64,000 nt of DNA from Lachnospiraceae bacterium (GCA_017621075.1 JAGATV010000052.1:26138-90137), one strand, 5' to 3'. Shown: positions 54,057 through 63,212, counted from the first letter of the stretch. Numbers and translations: made by a program. Notes: generated by a model not told the origin, from the letters alone.

Positions 54057-54893
54057 ATGAAGGAAAATAATGTTTGGGAAAAGTTACAGAGCTGTTATGA
54101 ATGTGTGAGAAAGAGGACGGAGTTTGTCCCCCGGATAGCGTTGGTGCTGGGGTCTGGGCTGGGAGATTACGCCGAGGACATCCGTGTGGAAAGTGAGATC
54201 CCTTACGGGGAGATCGCAGGGTTTCCTGTGTCCACGGTGCCGGGACATGCAGGGAAGTTCATTTTCGGATATATTGATGAGATCCCTGTAGTCTGCATGA
54301 AGGGCCGTGTACACTATTACGAAGGGTATGATGTGACGGATGTGGTGCTGCCCATCAGGCTGATGAAGCTTCTGGGAGCAGGGATACTGTTCCTTACCAA
54401 TGCGGCAGGCGGAGTCAACACGGCTTTCCGGGCCGGGGATCTGATGCTGATCACGGACCATATCGCAGCCTTTGCCCCCAATCCGTTGATCGGCCCCAAT
54501 CTTTCCAAACTGGGGGAACGTTTCCCGGATATGAGCCATGTCTATGATCCCGGGTTGCAGGAGGTCATCAGACGGAAAGCACAGGACAACGGCATCCTTC
54601 TGCGGGAAGGCGTCTATACCCAGTTGACCGGTCCCTCTTATGAATCACCGGCAGATATCAGGATGCTTAGGACACTGGGGACCGATGCCGTGGGAATGAG
54701 CACCGTGGTGGAAGCCATTGCGGCAAATCACTGCGGCATGCGTATCTGCGGGATATCCTGTATCAGCAATCTGGCGGCTGGAATGACGGAAACGCCGCTT
54801 AGCCATAAGGAGGTTCAGGAAGCGGCCGATAAAGCAGCTCCCTGTTTCAAGAAGCTGGTGACAGAGTCTATCAAAGGTTTTGGGAGCATATAA
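54057..54893 (+). CDS. punA: Purine nucleoside phosphorylase (trimeric type)
   Basis: A 278-residue PNP that splits guanosine and inosine into base and ribose-1-phosphate. Motifs are L-G-S-G-L-G-D (phosphate site), G-R-V-H-Y-Y-E-G-Y, N-A-A-G-G-V-N, the Y-T-Q-L-T-G-P-S-Y-E substrate region and G-M-S-T-V-V-E. It is the first gene of a salvage operon with cdd, an amidohydrolase and an NCS2 base permease. Its stop shares a base with the cdd start. Confidence 0.95.
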   Translation: MKENNVWEKLQSCYECVRKRTEFVPRIALVLGSGLGDYAEDIRVESEIPYGEIAGFPVSTVPGHAGKFIFGYIDEIPVVCMKGRVHYYEGYDVTDVVLPIRLMKLLGAGILFLTNAAGGVNTAFRAGDLMLITDHIAAFAPNPLIGPNLSKLGERFPDMSHVYDPGLQEVIRRKAQDNGILLREGVYTQLTGPSYESPADIRMLRTLGTDAVGMSTVVEAIAANHCGMRICGISCISNLAAGMTETPLSHKEVQEAADKAAPCFKKLVTESIKGFGSI

Positions 54894-55303
54894 TGGACGA
54901 GGACAAGAAAAAGGAACTGATAGAAAAGGCACTTGAGGCCAGGAAGATGGCGTATGCCCCGTATTCCCATTTCTGTGTGGGAGCAGCGCTCCTTACCGGG
55001 ACGGGAGAGGTCTATCAGGGTGGAAATATTGAGAATGCTTCCTACGGAGCTACCAACTGTGCGGAGCGCACAGCGTTTTTTAAGGCGGTCAGTGAGGGAT
55101 GCCGGGAATTTACGGCCATTGCCGTGGCTGGCGGCCGGGAGGGCAGGGAGCCGGAGGATTATGCTTATCCCTGCGGTATCTGCAGGCAGGTGATGGGGGA
55201 ATTCTGCTCTCCGGATTTTACGGTGATCGTCGTAAAGGCCCCGGGAGAATATAGAGAATTTGCGTTATCGGAGCTTATGCCTTGCGGATTTGACCTGCAA
55301 TAG
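54893..55303 (+). CDS. cdd: Cytidine deaminase
   Basis: A 136-residue zinc enzyme that converts cytidine and deoxycytidine to uridines. The zinc/catalytic site is N-C-A-E-R-T with P-C-G-I-C-R-Q near the middle, and the substrate motif is G-G-N-I-E-N-A-S-Y. Length and order are typical of the homotetrameric Cdd. It is translationally coupled to punA (TAATG). Confidence 0.97.
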   Translation: MDEDKKKELIEKALEARKMAYAPYSHFCVGAALLTGTGEVYQGGNIENASYGATNCAERTAFFKAVSEGCREFTAIAVAGGREGREPEDYAYPCGICRQVMGEFCSPDFTVIVVKAPGEYREFALSELMPCGFDLQ

Positions 55304-55323
55304 GGCTTGGGAGTGAAGAATGT

Positions 55324-56628
55324 ATGGATATCAGGCTGTATAATGCAAGGATACTCACCATGGAAAGGAACAGAGATATCTTTTGGGGTGAGATATGGAT
55401 CAAGAATGACAAGATTGCTTATGTGGCGGAAGCGGATGAGCTGAGGACGGACTGGAACAAGTCGGAGATTCCCCGGATACCGTGGGATATTCAGATCGAC
55501 TGCAGGGGAAATCTGCTGATGCCGGGGTTCAAGGATGCCCATACCCATTCCGGAATGACGGCGCTTCGGTCTTATGCGGATGACCTGCCCCTTGACAAAT
55601 GGTTAAACGACAGGATCTTTCCCATGGAGGTGCGCCTTACCGGGGAGGATATCTACGAACTGAGCAGGCTGGCGATACTGGAATATCTGACTTCCGGGAT
55701 CACTTCCGTCTTTGATATGTATTTAAAACCCGACGCCATGGCGGAAGCATGTATGGATACCGGCATGAGATGTGTGCTGGTGTCGGGACTCAACAATTTC
55801 ACTTCCTCCGTAGAGCAGGTGGAGGAAGAGTATCTGAAATGGAATCGGAAAAATCCGCTGATCAGCTATCAGTTGGGGTTCCATGCGGAATATACCTGTT
55901 CCAAGGAGCTTATGTACAATATGGCGGCACTGGCCCACAGATATCAGGCTCCGGTTTACACCCATCTGGCGGAGACGGAGAAAGAGGTGGAGGAATGCAA
56001 GGCAAGATACGGCATGACTCCGGCAATGTTTCTGGATACCATGGGAATGTTTGAGTTTGGCGGCGGGGGTTATCACTGTGTCCACATGACAGAGGGGGAT
56101 ATGGATGTGTTCCGCAAGCGCCGCCTTTATGTGATCACCAATCCCGCTTCCAATCTGAAGCTGGCCAGCGGTATTGCGCCCATCGCAGAGTACGAGAGAC
56201 GTAAGATCCCGGTGGCCATCGGTACGGACGGGCCTGCCAGCAACAATTGTCTGGATATGTTCCGGGAGATGTTTCTGGTGTCGGCCTTAAGCAAGCTGCG
56301 GGAAGCGGATGCGGCCAGCCTGGATGCCTTGAGGGTCCTTCGGATGGCAACCGTCCACGGCGCCAAGGCTATGCGCTTAAATAAGGCGGACACGCTGGCA
56401 AAGGGAAAACTGGCAGACATCATCATGCTCGATCTTGCGCAGCCCAATATGCAGCCCATTCACAACATCCCCAAAAATCTGGTCTACAGCGGAAGCAAAT
56501 CCAATGTGCTGATGACCATGGTGGGCGGCAGGATCCTTTACCGGAACGGGGAATTCCATATCGGAGAAGATCCCTTGCGCATCTATGAAAATTGCAACCG
56601 CATCGTAAAAAGAATGTTATCTGAGTAG
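55324..56628 (+). CDS. Amidohydrolase of the MtaD/SAH-deaminase-like family
   Basis: A 434-residue metal-dependent deaminase/hydrolase. Metal ligands are visible as D-A-H-T-H near 73-77, H in F-H-A-E-Y, H in T-H-L-A-E-T and the late Asp in I-G-T-D-G-P-A-S-N. The family covers 5'-methylthioadenosine/SAH, guanine and related deaminases. Given the neighbouring PNP, cytidine deaminase and base permease, a purine-base or nucleoside deaminase is likely, but the exact substrate cannot be read. Confidence 0.85.
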   Translation: MDIRLYNARILTMERNRDIFWGEIWIKNDKIAYVAEADELRTDWNKSEIPRIPWDIQIDCRGNLLMPGFKDAHTHSGMTALRSYADDLPLDKWLNDRIFPMEVRLTGEDIYELSRLAILEYLTSGITSVFDMYLKPDAMAEACMDTGMRCVLVSGLNNFTSSVEQVEEEYLKWNRKNPLISYQLGFHAEYTCSKELMYNMAALAHRYQAPVYTHLAETEKEVEECKARYGMTPAMFLDTMGMFEFGGGGYHCVHMTEGDMDVFRKRRLYVITNPASNLKLASGIAPIAEYERRKIPVAIGTDGPASNNCLDMFREMFLVSALSKLREADAASLDALRVLRMATVHGAKAMRLNKADTLAKGKLADIIMLDLAQPNMQPIHNIPKNLVYSGSKSNVLMTMVGGRILYRNGEFHIGEDPLRIYENCNRIVKRMLSE

Positions 56629-56680
56629 TGCTCAGATTGCATATATTTCTCTAAAAAATCATACTTAGGAGGGAAAAAAC

Positions 56681-58111
56681 ATGTTAGAGAAATTGTTTAA
56701 ACTCAAGGCGAATAACACGACTGTGAAAACAGAGATACTCGCCGGTCTCACCACGTTCATGACAATGGCGTATATCATTGCCCTGAATCCTAACCTTTTG
56801 ACAGGTTTTAAGGCAAACGGCGGAGATGCGCTGTGGAACGGCGTGTTCCTTGCAACCTGTATCGCTTCCGCAGTAGGTACCATCGTGATGGCATTTTTGG
56901 CCAACAAGCCTTTTGCCATGGCACCCGGCATGGGCCTGAACAGCTTCTTTGCTGTTGTAGTGCTCAATATCGTGAGCATCACGGGACTGGGCTATGTGGA
57001 GTCTTTCCAGGCTGCACTGTGCATTATCCTGGTAGAAGGTATCGTGTTCCTGATCCTTTCCGTACTCAATGTCCGTGAAAAGATCGTGGAGGCGATTCCT
57101 CTGGGTGTTCGTCTCGGCATTGCACCGGCCATCGGTATCATGCTGATGAACATCGGTCTGGGTTCCAACGTGGGCATCTATTCCGAGAACGGCGGACCGT
57201 TCTATGTCATGAGAGATTTCTTTGGCGCATTGACTCCCGGTCTGGCAAAAACCAATATGGGAAGCGGCTATGCTGCCATGGTACTGACCGTAGTGACCAT
57301 GTTCATCGGTCTGTTCGTCATTGTGATCCTGGCACAGAAGGGCGTGAAAGCAGCAGTGCTGCTGGGCATGCTGGTGGCGAGTGTGATCTACTGGGCAGGA
57401 GAGGCCATCTTCCTCGGCGTCAATCCTTTTGCTTCTCTGGCAACAGCATCCTTTATCCCGCCTTTTAAAGATATGGCAGCTACCACCTTATTTAAGTTCA
57501 ATTTCCAGGGCTTTATACAGATCGGCTGGTTTACCGCCATCACACTGGTGATCACTTTCTGTATCATTGATATGTTCGACACCATCGGAACATTAGTGGG
57601 AACCGCAAGCCGTGCCGGAATGCTGGACAAGGAAGGCAAGATGCCCAACATGAAGCAGGCACTTTTGTCTGATGCGGTTGGTACGGTTACCGGTGCTGTT
57701 ACAGGTACTTCCACAGTCACCACCTTCATTGAATCTGCTTCCGGCGTAGAGGCAGGCGGACGTACCGGTCTTACTGCACTGACCACCGGTATCCTGTTTT
57801 TGGCAAGTATGTTCATCGCACCCATTGCCGGCATCATCCCTGCAGCGGCTACTTCCGCAGCACTTGTCTATGTGGGCGTATTGATGATTACCGGACTTAA
57901 GAACGTGAATTTTGATGATATCTGTCAGTCCGTACCCGTGGCACTGATGCTGATCGCAATGCCTATTTCCGGATCTATCGGACATGCTATCGGAATCGGT
58001 CTGATTGCTTATTCCGTTATCAATGTATTTACCGGCAAGGCAAAAGACGTTTCTGTTCTGACTTATGTACTGTCTGTGATTTTCCTGGTGAAATTCTTCC
58101 TGGCAATATAA
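56681..58111 (+). CDS. NCS2-family (AzgA/PbuG-like) purine base permease
   Basis: A 476-residue transporter with about twelve to thirteen hydrophobic segments. The AzgA-type signature is present: T-T-F-M-T-M-A-Y-I near 25-33, A-P-G-M-G-L-N-S-F-F, and the T-S-T-V-T-T-F-I-E-S-A-S-G-V motif near 345. It probably imports hypoxanthine, guanine or adenine by proton symport for the enzymes encoded upstream. AGGAGGG precedes the ATG by 6 bases. Confidence 0.92.
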   Translation: MLEKLFKLKANNTTVKTEILAGLTTFMTMAYIIALNPNLLTGFKANGGDALWNGVFLATCIASAVGTIVMAFLANKPFAMAPGMGLNSFFAVVVLNIVSITGLGYVESFQAALCIILVEGIVFLILSVLNVREKIVEAIPLGVRLGIAPAIGIMLMNIGLGSNVGIYSENGGPFYVMRDFFGALTPGLAKTNMGSGYAAMVLTVVTMFIGLFVIVILAQKGVKAAVLLGMLVASVIYWAGEAIFLGVNPFASLATASFIPPFKDMAATTLFKFNFQGFIQIGWFTAITLVITFCIIDMFDTIGTLVGTASRAGMLDKEGKMPNMKQALLSDAVGTVTGAVTGTSTVTTFIESASGVEAGGRTGLTALTTGILFLASMFIAPIAGIIPAAATSAALVYVGVLMITGLKNVNFDDICQSVPVALMLIAMPISGSIGHAIGIGLIAYSVINVFTGKAKDVSVLTYVLSVIFLVKFFLAI

Positions 58112-58137
58112 GACAGGGGACATACAGATGATGACGG

Positions 58138-58178
58138 GCGGGCATTTTCGGCTTTTGGAGAGAATGCCCGCTCTGTTT
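58138..58178 (+). terminator. Terminator after the permease gene
   Basis: GCGGGCATT (58138-58146) pairs perfectly with AATGCCCGC (58163-58171), followed by TCTGTTT. The T run is imperfect. Confidence 0.65.
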
Positions 58179-58217
58179 GAATCCTTTTGTAAGAAAGCTT
58201 GAAAAACAGGTAAGTTT

Positions 58218-59936
58218 ATGGAATATTTTTGGCTGTTGACGGCATTGGCCGTCTTTTTGGCGGCTGTCTTCATCCGGGAAGCATATTCGGCAGCAAACCG
58301 TCGGAAAACATTTATCCGTGAATTATATCATTTGTGCGGGGAGCCCCCAAAGAAGGAGTACTCCCTGGAGCGTTATGCCCATATAGACAGTTATTTTTGC
58401 CGACATAGAAAAGAAGGTCAGATCGATGACATCACTTGGAACGATCTGAATATGGACGATATCTTCAAACGAATGAACTATACCTTCTCCGCATCAGGGG
58501 AAGAGTATCTGTATTATACATTGCGCACTGCAGTGCAGACAAAGGAGGAACTGGACCATGAGGAGGAAATGGTCAGATTCTTTGAAGAACATCCCGATGA
58601 GAGGGTACAGATCCAGTATCTGATGTCTGTGCTTGGGCATACCGGGAAATATTCTCTTTATGACTATATCGATCATCTGGACAGGCTGGGGCAGCGCTCC
58701 AACCGAAAGCATATCCTTGCGGACCTGTTATTTCTTCCTCTGATCCTGCTTGCTCCGTTGAAGCTGTCAGCGGCCATGTTGGGTATTGCAGTGCTGGTGA
58801 TCTATAACATTATGACCTATTTTAAGGAAAAAGCAGAAACAGATCCTTATATCGTGAGTTTTGCTTATATCACGAGGCTCATAGAGACGGGAAAGAAGCT
58901 GGTACAGATAGAGGTGCCGGTCTGCAGGGAGGAATGGGAGCAGATAAGAGCCTGTGTGGAGCGGCTTGGGGGGCTTTGCCGCCATTCTTATTTTGTGTTT
59001 TCCAGGAACCGGTTTGATTCTTCCGGCAATCCCATTGAACTTCTGATGGACTATCTCAGAATGGTGTTCCATCTGGACCTGATCCAGTTCAACCGGATGC
59101 TGTGGCTTTTGCGGGACAGGCGCAACGAGGCTGATGTGCTGATCGGTCAGGTGGGGCGTGTGGAGTCTGCCATTGCCGTCAGCGTTTTTCGGGCTTCTTT
59201 GCAGAACGGTTATTGTGTGCCGCATCTTACAGAGGAAGCAGGAAAAACCATCTTTGCCCAAAACTGTTATCATCCGCTGTTGGAGGAACCCGTAAAAAAT
59301 TCTGTCATGGCACAGCGGGGAGTGCTGATCACCGGGTCCAATGCTTCCGGCAAGTCCACTTTTCTAAAGACGGTGGCAGTGAATGTGATCCTGGCACAGA
59401 CCATCCACACTGTTATGGCAGAGGCTTACAAAGCTCCGGTATTCAGGGTGTTTTCTTCCATGAGTCTGCGGGATGATTTAAAGAGCGGGGAGAGCTATTA
59501 TATGGCAGAGATCCGGGCCATCAAGCGTATTCTGGATGCCGCCCGCTTAGAGGAGAGCCCTGTTATCTGTTTTGTGGATGAGGTGTTAAGAGGCACCAAT
59601 ACGGTGGAGAGGATTGCAGCCTCCACCCAGATATTAAAGAGCCTGTGCAGACCCAATACCCTTTGCTTTGCGGCCACCCACGATATCGAGCTGACAGACC
59701 TTCTTGGTCAGGAGTATGACAATTACCACTTTGAGGAGGAGATCAGGGATGGGGATGTGAGATTCCCTTATCAGCTCATGAGCGGGAAAGCCACTACCCG
59801 GAATGCCATAAGGCTTCTGGAAATGATGGGATATGATGAAAAGATCACAGACCGGGCCATGGAGATGGCAGAACATTTTGTGGAGAAAGGGCAATGGCAG
59901 GTTTGTGAGGAAGGGGAAACGGCAGGTTGCCCTTGA
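58218..59936 (+). CDS. Membrane-anchored MutS-family ATPase
   Basis: A 572-residue MutS homologue lacking the mismatch-recognition domain. It has an N-terminal transmembrane segment (about 3-22), a second hydrophobic hairpin (about 172-205), a helical lever/clamp-like region, and a C-terminal MutS ATPase with Walker A G-S-N-A-S-G-K-S (about 373-380), F-V-D-E-V-L-R-G-T-N and the A-T-H-D switch. No Smr nuclease domain is present, so it is not MutS2. Membrane-bound MutS relatives occur widely in Clostridia and Bacteroidetes; their role is unknown. Confidence 0.88.
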   Translation: MEYFWLLTALAVFLAAVFIREAYSAANRRKTFIRELYHLCGEPPKKEYSLERYAHIDSYFCRHRKEGQIDDITWNDLNMDDIFKRMNYTFSASGEEYLYYTLRTAVQTKEELDHEEEMVRFFEEHPDERVQIQYLMSVLGHTGKYSLYDYIDHLDRLGQRSNRKHILADLLFLPLILLAPLKLSAAMLGIAVLVIYNIMTYFKEKAETDPYIVSFAYITRLIETGKKLVQIEVPVCREEWEQIRACVERLGGLCRHSYFVFSRNRFDSSGNPIELLMDYLRMVFHLDLIQFNRMLWLLRDRRNEADVLIGQVGRVESAIAVSVFRASLQNGYCVPHLTEEAGKTIFAQNCYHPLLEEPVKNSVMAQRGVLITGSNASGKSTFLKTVAVNVILAQTIHTVMAEAYKAPVFRVFSSMSLRDDLKSGESYYMAEIRAIKRILDAARLEESPVICFVDEVLRGTNTVERIAASTQILKSLCRPNTLCFAATHDIELTDLLGQEYDNYHFEEEIRDGDVRFPYQLMSGKATTRNAIRLLEMMGYDEKITDRAMEMAEHFVEKGQWQVCEEGETAGCP

Positions 59937-59962
59937 CGAAAAAGGACTTAAGACGTTATACT
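59933..59962 (+). promoter_or_regulatory. Promoter of the small membrane peptide gene
   Basis: TTGACG (59933-59938), an 18-base spacer and TATACT (59957-59962). It begins inside the end of the MutS-like gene. Confidence 0.7.
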
Positions 59963-60020
59963 ATAGTGAGTGAGGCAGGGGCCTAAAGCGTCTAAGATGA
60001 CAGAATGAGAGGTGACCGAT

Positions 60021-60176
60021 ATGCTATTCATGAATTCCTTTTTGTCCTATCTGATGTTATTGCTGGTGATCGTTTTAGTGGCAGGTCTGGCAGTATTCAT
60101 CGGCATTTCCCTGCGCAGAAAGAAAAATGCTTCCGAACAGGAGGAAGTGACTGCAGCAGAGAAGAGTGCAAACTAA
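60021..60176 (+). CDS. 51-residue single-pass membrane peptide
   Basis: A short open frame from ATG 60021 with GAGGTG 7 bases upstream. Residues about 5-31 are strongly hydrophobic, followed by a basic R-R-K-K and an acidic tail ending in S-A-N. It has its own promoter upstream and a hairpin after it, which supports a real gene. No family is recognised with confidence. Confidence 0.7.
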   Translation: MLFMNSFLSYLMLLLVIVLVAGLAVFIGISLRRKKNASEQEEVTAAEKSAN

Positions 60177-60193
60177 AATCGGAAAGTAGAACG

Positions 60194-60232
60194 CAGCTGT
60201 CCCAAAGGTCCGTGTTGGGGCGGCTGTTCTTG
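60194..60232 (+). terminator. Hairpin after the small membrane peptide gene
   Basis: CAGCTGTCCCA (60194-60204) pairs with TGGGGCGGCTG (60216-60226), with three G-T pairs, followed by a short T-rich tail. Confidence 0.55.
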
Positions 60233-60267
60233 TAACATAAGAAAGATATCAGGGAAAGGACTGTGTC

Positions 60268-60975
60268 ATGGCTATGATTACGACCATATTGTGGGATGTG
60301 GACGGAACACTCCTTGATTTTATCTATTCCCAGAGGCTTTCCATGAAAAAGTGTTTTGAGACCATCGGCAGAAAGATCACGGATGACATGCTGGAACGCT
60401 ATTCCCTGATCAATGACGGTTACTGGAAACGCCTGGAACTGGGGGAAGTGACCAAGGAAGAACTTTTGTTGGGGAGATTTGCCACATTTTTTGAAGAATA
60501 TGGTATGAAGGATGTGGATGTGGAGGCTTTCGCAAGGGAATATCAGGAGAATCTCGGCAGGCTTTACTGCCTCAACCCGGGGGCTATGGAGGTCTGCAGA
60601 GAGCTGAAAGGCAGGGTGAAACAGTATGTGGTCACCAACGGTGTCACTGCTACCCAGGAAAGCAAACTTGCACTTTCGGGACTTTCTCCCTTGATGGACG
60701 GCTTTTTTATTTCCGAGGCCGTGGGAGCTCCCAAGCCCCGGAAGGAATTTTTTGATCATTGCCTTAGCCATATCGAGGAGAAGGATAAGAACAGGATCAT
60801 GATCGTGGGAGATTCTCTTTCCAGCGACATCAAAGGCGGCGCAGACGCCGGAATCCGTACCTGTTTGTATCATCCGAAGGAAGAACAGGGACATGCGGCT
60901 TTGGACGGCTGGCACGATTCTGTCGTGCCGGATCATGAGATCTGTGATCTTAGGCAGGTATTGGACCTTTTGTGA
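60268..60975 (+). CDS. HAD-superfamily phosphatase (YjjG type)
   Basis: A 235-residue HAD hydrolase. Motif I D-V-D-G-T-L-L-D is near 10-17, motif II V-T-N-G-V near 113, the Lys in K-P-R-K-E-F near 150, and motif IV V-G-D-S-L-S-S-D. The cap domain is of the type found in YjjG nucleotidases, which hydrolyse (non-canonical) pyrimidine nucleoside monophosphates. The substrate here is inferred only. It overlaps the start region of the next gene. Confidence 0.88.
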   Translation: MAMITTILWDVDGTLLDFIYSQRLSMKKCFETIGRKITDDMLERYSLINDGYWKRLELGEVTKEELLLGRFATFFEEYGMKDVDVEAFAREYQENLGRLYCLNPGAMEVCRELKGRVKQYVVTNGVTATQESKLALSGLSPLMDGFFISEAVGAPKPRKEFFDHCLSHIEEKDKNRIMIVGDSLSSDIKGGADAGIRTCLYHPKEEQGHAALDGWHDSVVPDHEICDLRQVLDLL

Positions 60976-60989
60976 GAAAGGAAAGCGCA

Positions 60990-61979
60990 ATGGCAAAATT
61001 GTCGGGGCAGAAGCTGAAATTATTATATCTTATCAAAATACTGGAAGAATATACGGATGAGTCCCATCCCATGAGCACGGCAGAACTGATCCGCCGTCTG
61101 GATGACCAGGGAATCCATTCGGAGCGCAAGAGCATCTATGATGATATGGAAAAGCTGTGCGATTTCGGATATGATATCGTTCAGGTACACAGCAGACAGG
61201 GGGGCGGGTATTATATGGCTTCCCGGGAATTTGAACTGCCGGAGTTAAAGCTTTTGGTAGATGCTGTCCAGGCGTCCCGGTTCATCACCACCAAAAAATC
61301 CAGGGAACTCATTGCCAAGCTGGAAGTGAAGGCCGGAAAGTATGATGCCGGCAAGCTGCAGCGTCAGGTTTATGTGGCCGGGCGCATCAAGACGGAGAAT
61401 GAGAGCATCTATTACAATATCGACAATATCCACAGGGCCATTCAGGAAAATAAACAGATCACTTTCATCTATCTGGACTGGAACCTGAAAAAGGAACTGG
61501 TTCCCAGGGAAAAGGGCCTAAGACAGGTAAGCCCATGGGCACTGATCTGGCGGGAGGAGAATTATTATCTTGCAGCTTATGATGAGGAGGATGGGATACT
61601 CAAGCATTACCGGGTGGACAAGATGGGAAATGTGACTGTGTCCAAAGAGGACAGGAAGGGTCTGAAGCAGTTTGAAAAACTGGATCTTGCCGCTTATGCC
61701 AACCGTACCTTCGGTATGTTCGGCGGGGAGGAGGAGACGGTTACGCTGGTATTTCCCAACAGGCTCATCGGTGTGGTCATGGACCGGTTTGGCAAAGAGG
61801 CGGATATCAGACCCATAGAAGGGGAAAAATTCCTTGTCCGTGCCAAAGTGGTTCCCAGTGGTCAGTTCTACGGATGGCTTGCGGGCATCGGCAGAGAAGT
61901 ACAGATCCGGTCCCCCAGGAAGGTGCAGGAAGAATATACGGACTGGCTTTCGGGAATCCTTAAGAGCAACAGGGAATAA
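60990..61979 (+). CDS. WYL-domain transcriptional regulator
   Basis: A 329-residue regulator. An N-terminal winged helix-turn-helix (about 8-75: S-T-A-E-L-I-R-R-L-D ... R-K-S-I-Y-D-D-M) is followed by a WYL domain (about 140-225; the W-Y-L-like core is I-W-R-E-E-N-Y-Y-L-A-A-Y) and a C-terminal WCX extension. WYL domains bind nucleic acid or nucleotide ligands and control DNA damage, defence or metabolic genes. ATG 60990 has AAAGGAAA upstream; a GTG at 60972 overlaps the HAD stop. The target is unknown. Confidence 0.9.
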   Translation: MAKLSGQKLKLLYLIKILEEYTDESHPMSTAELIRRLDDQGIHSERKSIYDDMEKLCDFGYDIVQVHSRQGGGYYMASREFELPELKLLVDAVQASRFITTKKSRELIAKLEVKAGKYDAGKLQRQVYVAGRIKTENESIYYNIDNIHRAIQENKQITFIYLDWNLKKELVPREKGLRQVSPWALIWREENYYLAAYDEEDGILKHYRVDKMGNVTVSKEDRKGLKQFEKLDLAAYANRTFGMFGGEEETVTLVFPNRLIGVVMDRFGKEADIRPIEGEKFLVRAKVVPSGQFYGWLAGIGREVQIRSPRKVQEEYTDWLSGILKSNRE

Positions 61980-62024
61980 GAGAAGAACGGACAGAAACAG
62001 AACACAGAAAAGAGGAGATACAGT

Positions 62025-63212
62025 ATGCAGATTCAGCCTGCAAAGAGAATGGAACAATTGGAGGAAGGGATCTTTCAGGTCCTGAATGAAAAGAAGAAGG
62101 AAGTGGAAGCACAGGGAAAAAAGGTTTATAATTTTTCTGTGGGAACCCCGGATTTCAAGCCGGCACAACACATCATGGATGCAGTGGCAAAGGCGGCACA
62201 GGACCCGGAAAATTATAAATACGCCCTGGCAGATCTGCCGGAATTGACTCGGTCAGTCATAAAGAGATATCAGACAAGATATCAGGTAGAACTGTCTCCC
62301 GATGAGATCATGAGTGTTTACGGCTCGCAGGAGGGCATTGCACACATCGGTCTTTCCCTTGTGAATGAAGGCGATGTGGTGCTGGTGCCAGACCCCGGAT
62401 ATCCTATCTTTGCCATTGGACCCTCCCTGGCGGGAGCTGTTCTTGCGACTTATGAATTAAAGAAAGAAAATCAGTATCTGCCGGATTTAAAGGCCATCAG
62501 TGCCGCTTATGGGGCGGGAGCGCCTGCGGGGAAGCGAGCCAGGTTCATGATCGTTTCCTATCCCTTAAACCCGATCTGTAAAGCGGCGCCGGATTCCTTT
62601 TATGAGGAACTGATTCCCTGGGCAAAGGAAAATCATATCTTCCTCATCCATGACAATGCTTACTCCGACATTATTTACGACGGAAGGGTGGGGCGTTCCA
62701 TTCTTTCTTTCCCGGGTGCCAGGGAGGTTGCTGTGGAATTTTACTCTCTGTCCAAGTCCTTTAATTACACGGGAGCAAGAGTGGGGTTCGTGGCAGGCAA
62801 TGCGGAAGTAGTCCAAAATTTCAAGAGACTTCGCTCTCAGATCGACTACGGAACCTTCCTTCCGGTACAGTACGGTGCGGTGGCTGCTCTGACAGGGCCG
62901 GACGATATGGTAAAAGAGCAGTGCAGACGGTATGAGGAGCGCAGGAATGCCCTGTGTGACGGATTTACGGCACTGGGCTGGGACTTTGAGAGAAGTGAGG
63001 GGACCATGTTTGCCTGGAGTCATATTCCGGAGCGGTTTAAAGAGGATGATGTGGCATTTGTCATGGAACTGTTAGACCGGACCGGAGTGCTGTGTACCCC
63101 CGGGAGCAGTTTCGGAACCCAGGGCAGGGGGCATGTCCGCTTTGCGCTGGTCCTTCCCGTGGACACCATACAAGAAGCTCTACAGGCCGTGGCAGAAAGC
63201 GGTATCTTATAA
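62025..63212 (+). CDS. PLP-dependent aminotransferase, class I/II (DapL/AspC-like)
   Basis: A 395-residue fold-type I aminotransferase. The PLP lysine (about 244) is in S-L-S-K-S-F-N-Y-T-G-A-R-V-G-F, the PLP-ring Asp in H-D-N-A-Y, and Y-G-S-Q-E-G lies near 103. The usual N-P-T-G-A segment reads N-P-I-C-K-A, which is unusual. The overall pattern is close to LL-diaminopimelate aminotransferase and related enzymes; the substrate is not certain. It has its own AGGAG-type binding site. Confidence 0.85.
   Translation: MQIQPAKRMEQLEEGIFQVLNEKKKEVEAQGKKVYNFSVGTPDFKPAQHIMDAVAKAAQDPENYKYALADLPELTRSVIKRYQTRYQVELSPDEIMSVYGSQEGIAHIGLSLVNEGDVVLVPDPGYPIFAIGPSLAGAVLATYELKKENQYLPDLKAISAAYGAGAPAGKRARFMIVSYPLNPICKAAPDSFYEELIPWAKENHIFLIHDNAYSDIIYDGRVGRSILSFPGAREVAVEFYSLSKSFNYTGARVGFVAGNAEVVQNFKRLRSQIDYGTFLPVQYGAVAALTGPDDMVKEQCRRYEERRNALCDGFTALGWDFERSEGTMFAWSHIPERFKEDDVAFVMELLDRTGVLCTPGSSFGTQGRGHVRFALVLPVDTIQEALQAVAESGIL

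Noticed and set aside
56637-56665. Possible promoter TTGCAT-17-CATACT before the purine permease
   Set aside because: Transcription would begin at or past the AGGAGGG ribosome binding site, so the permease is more likely read from the upstream operon.
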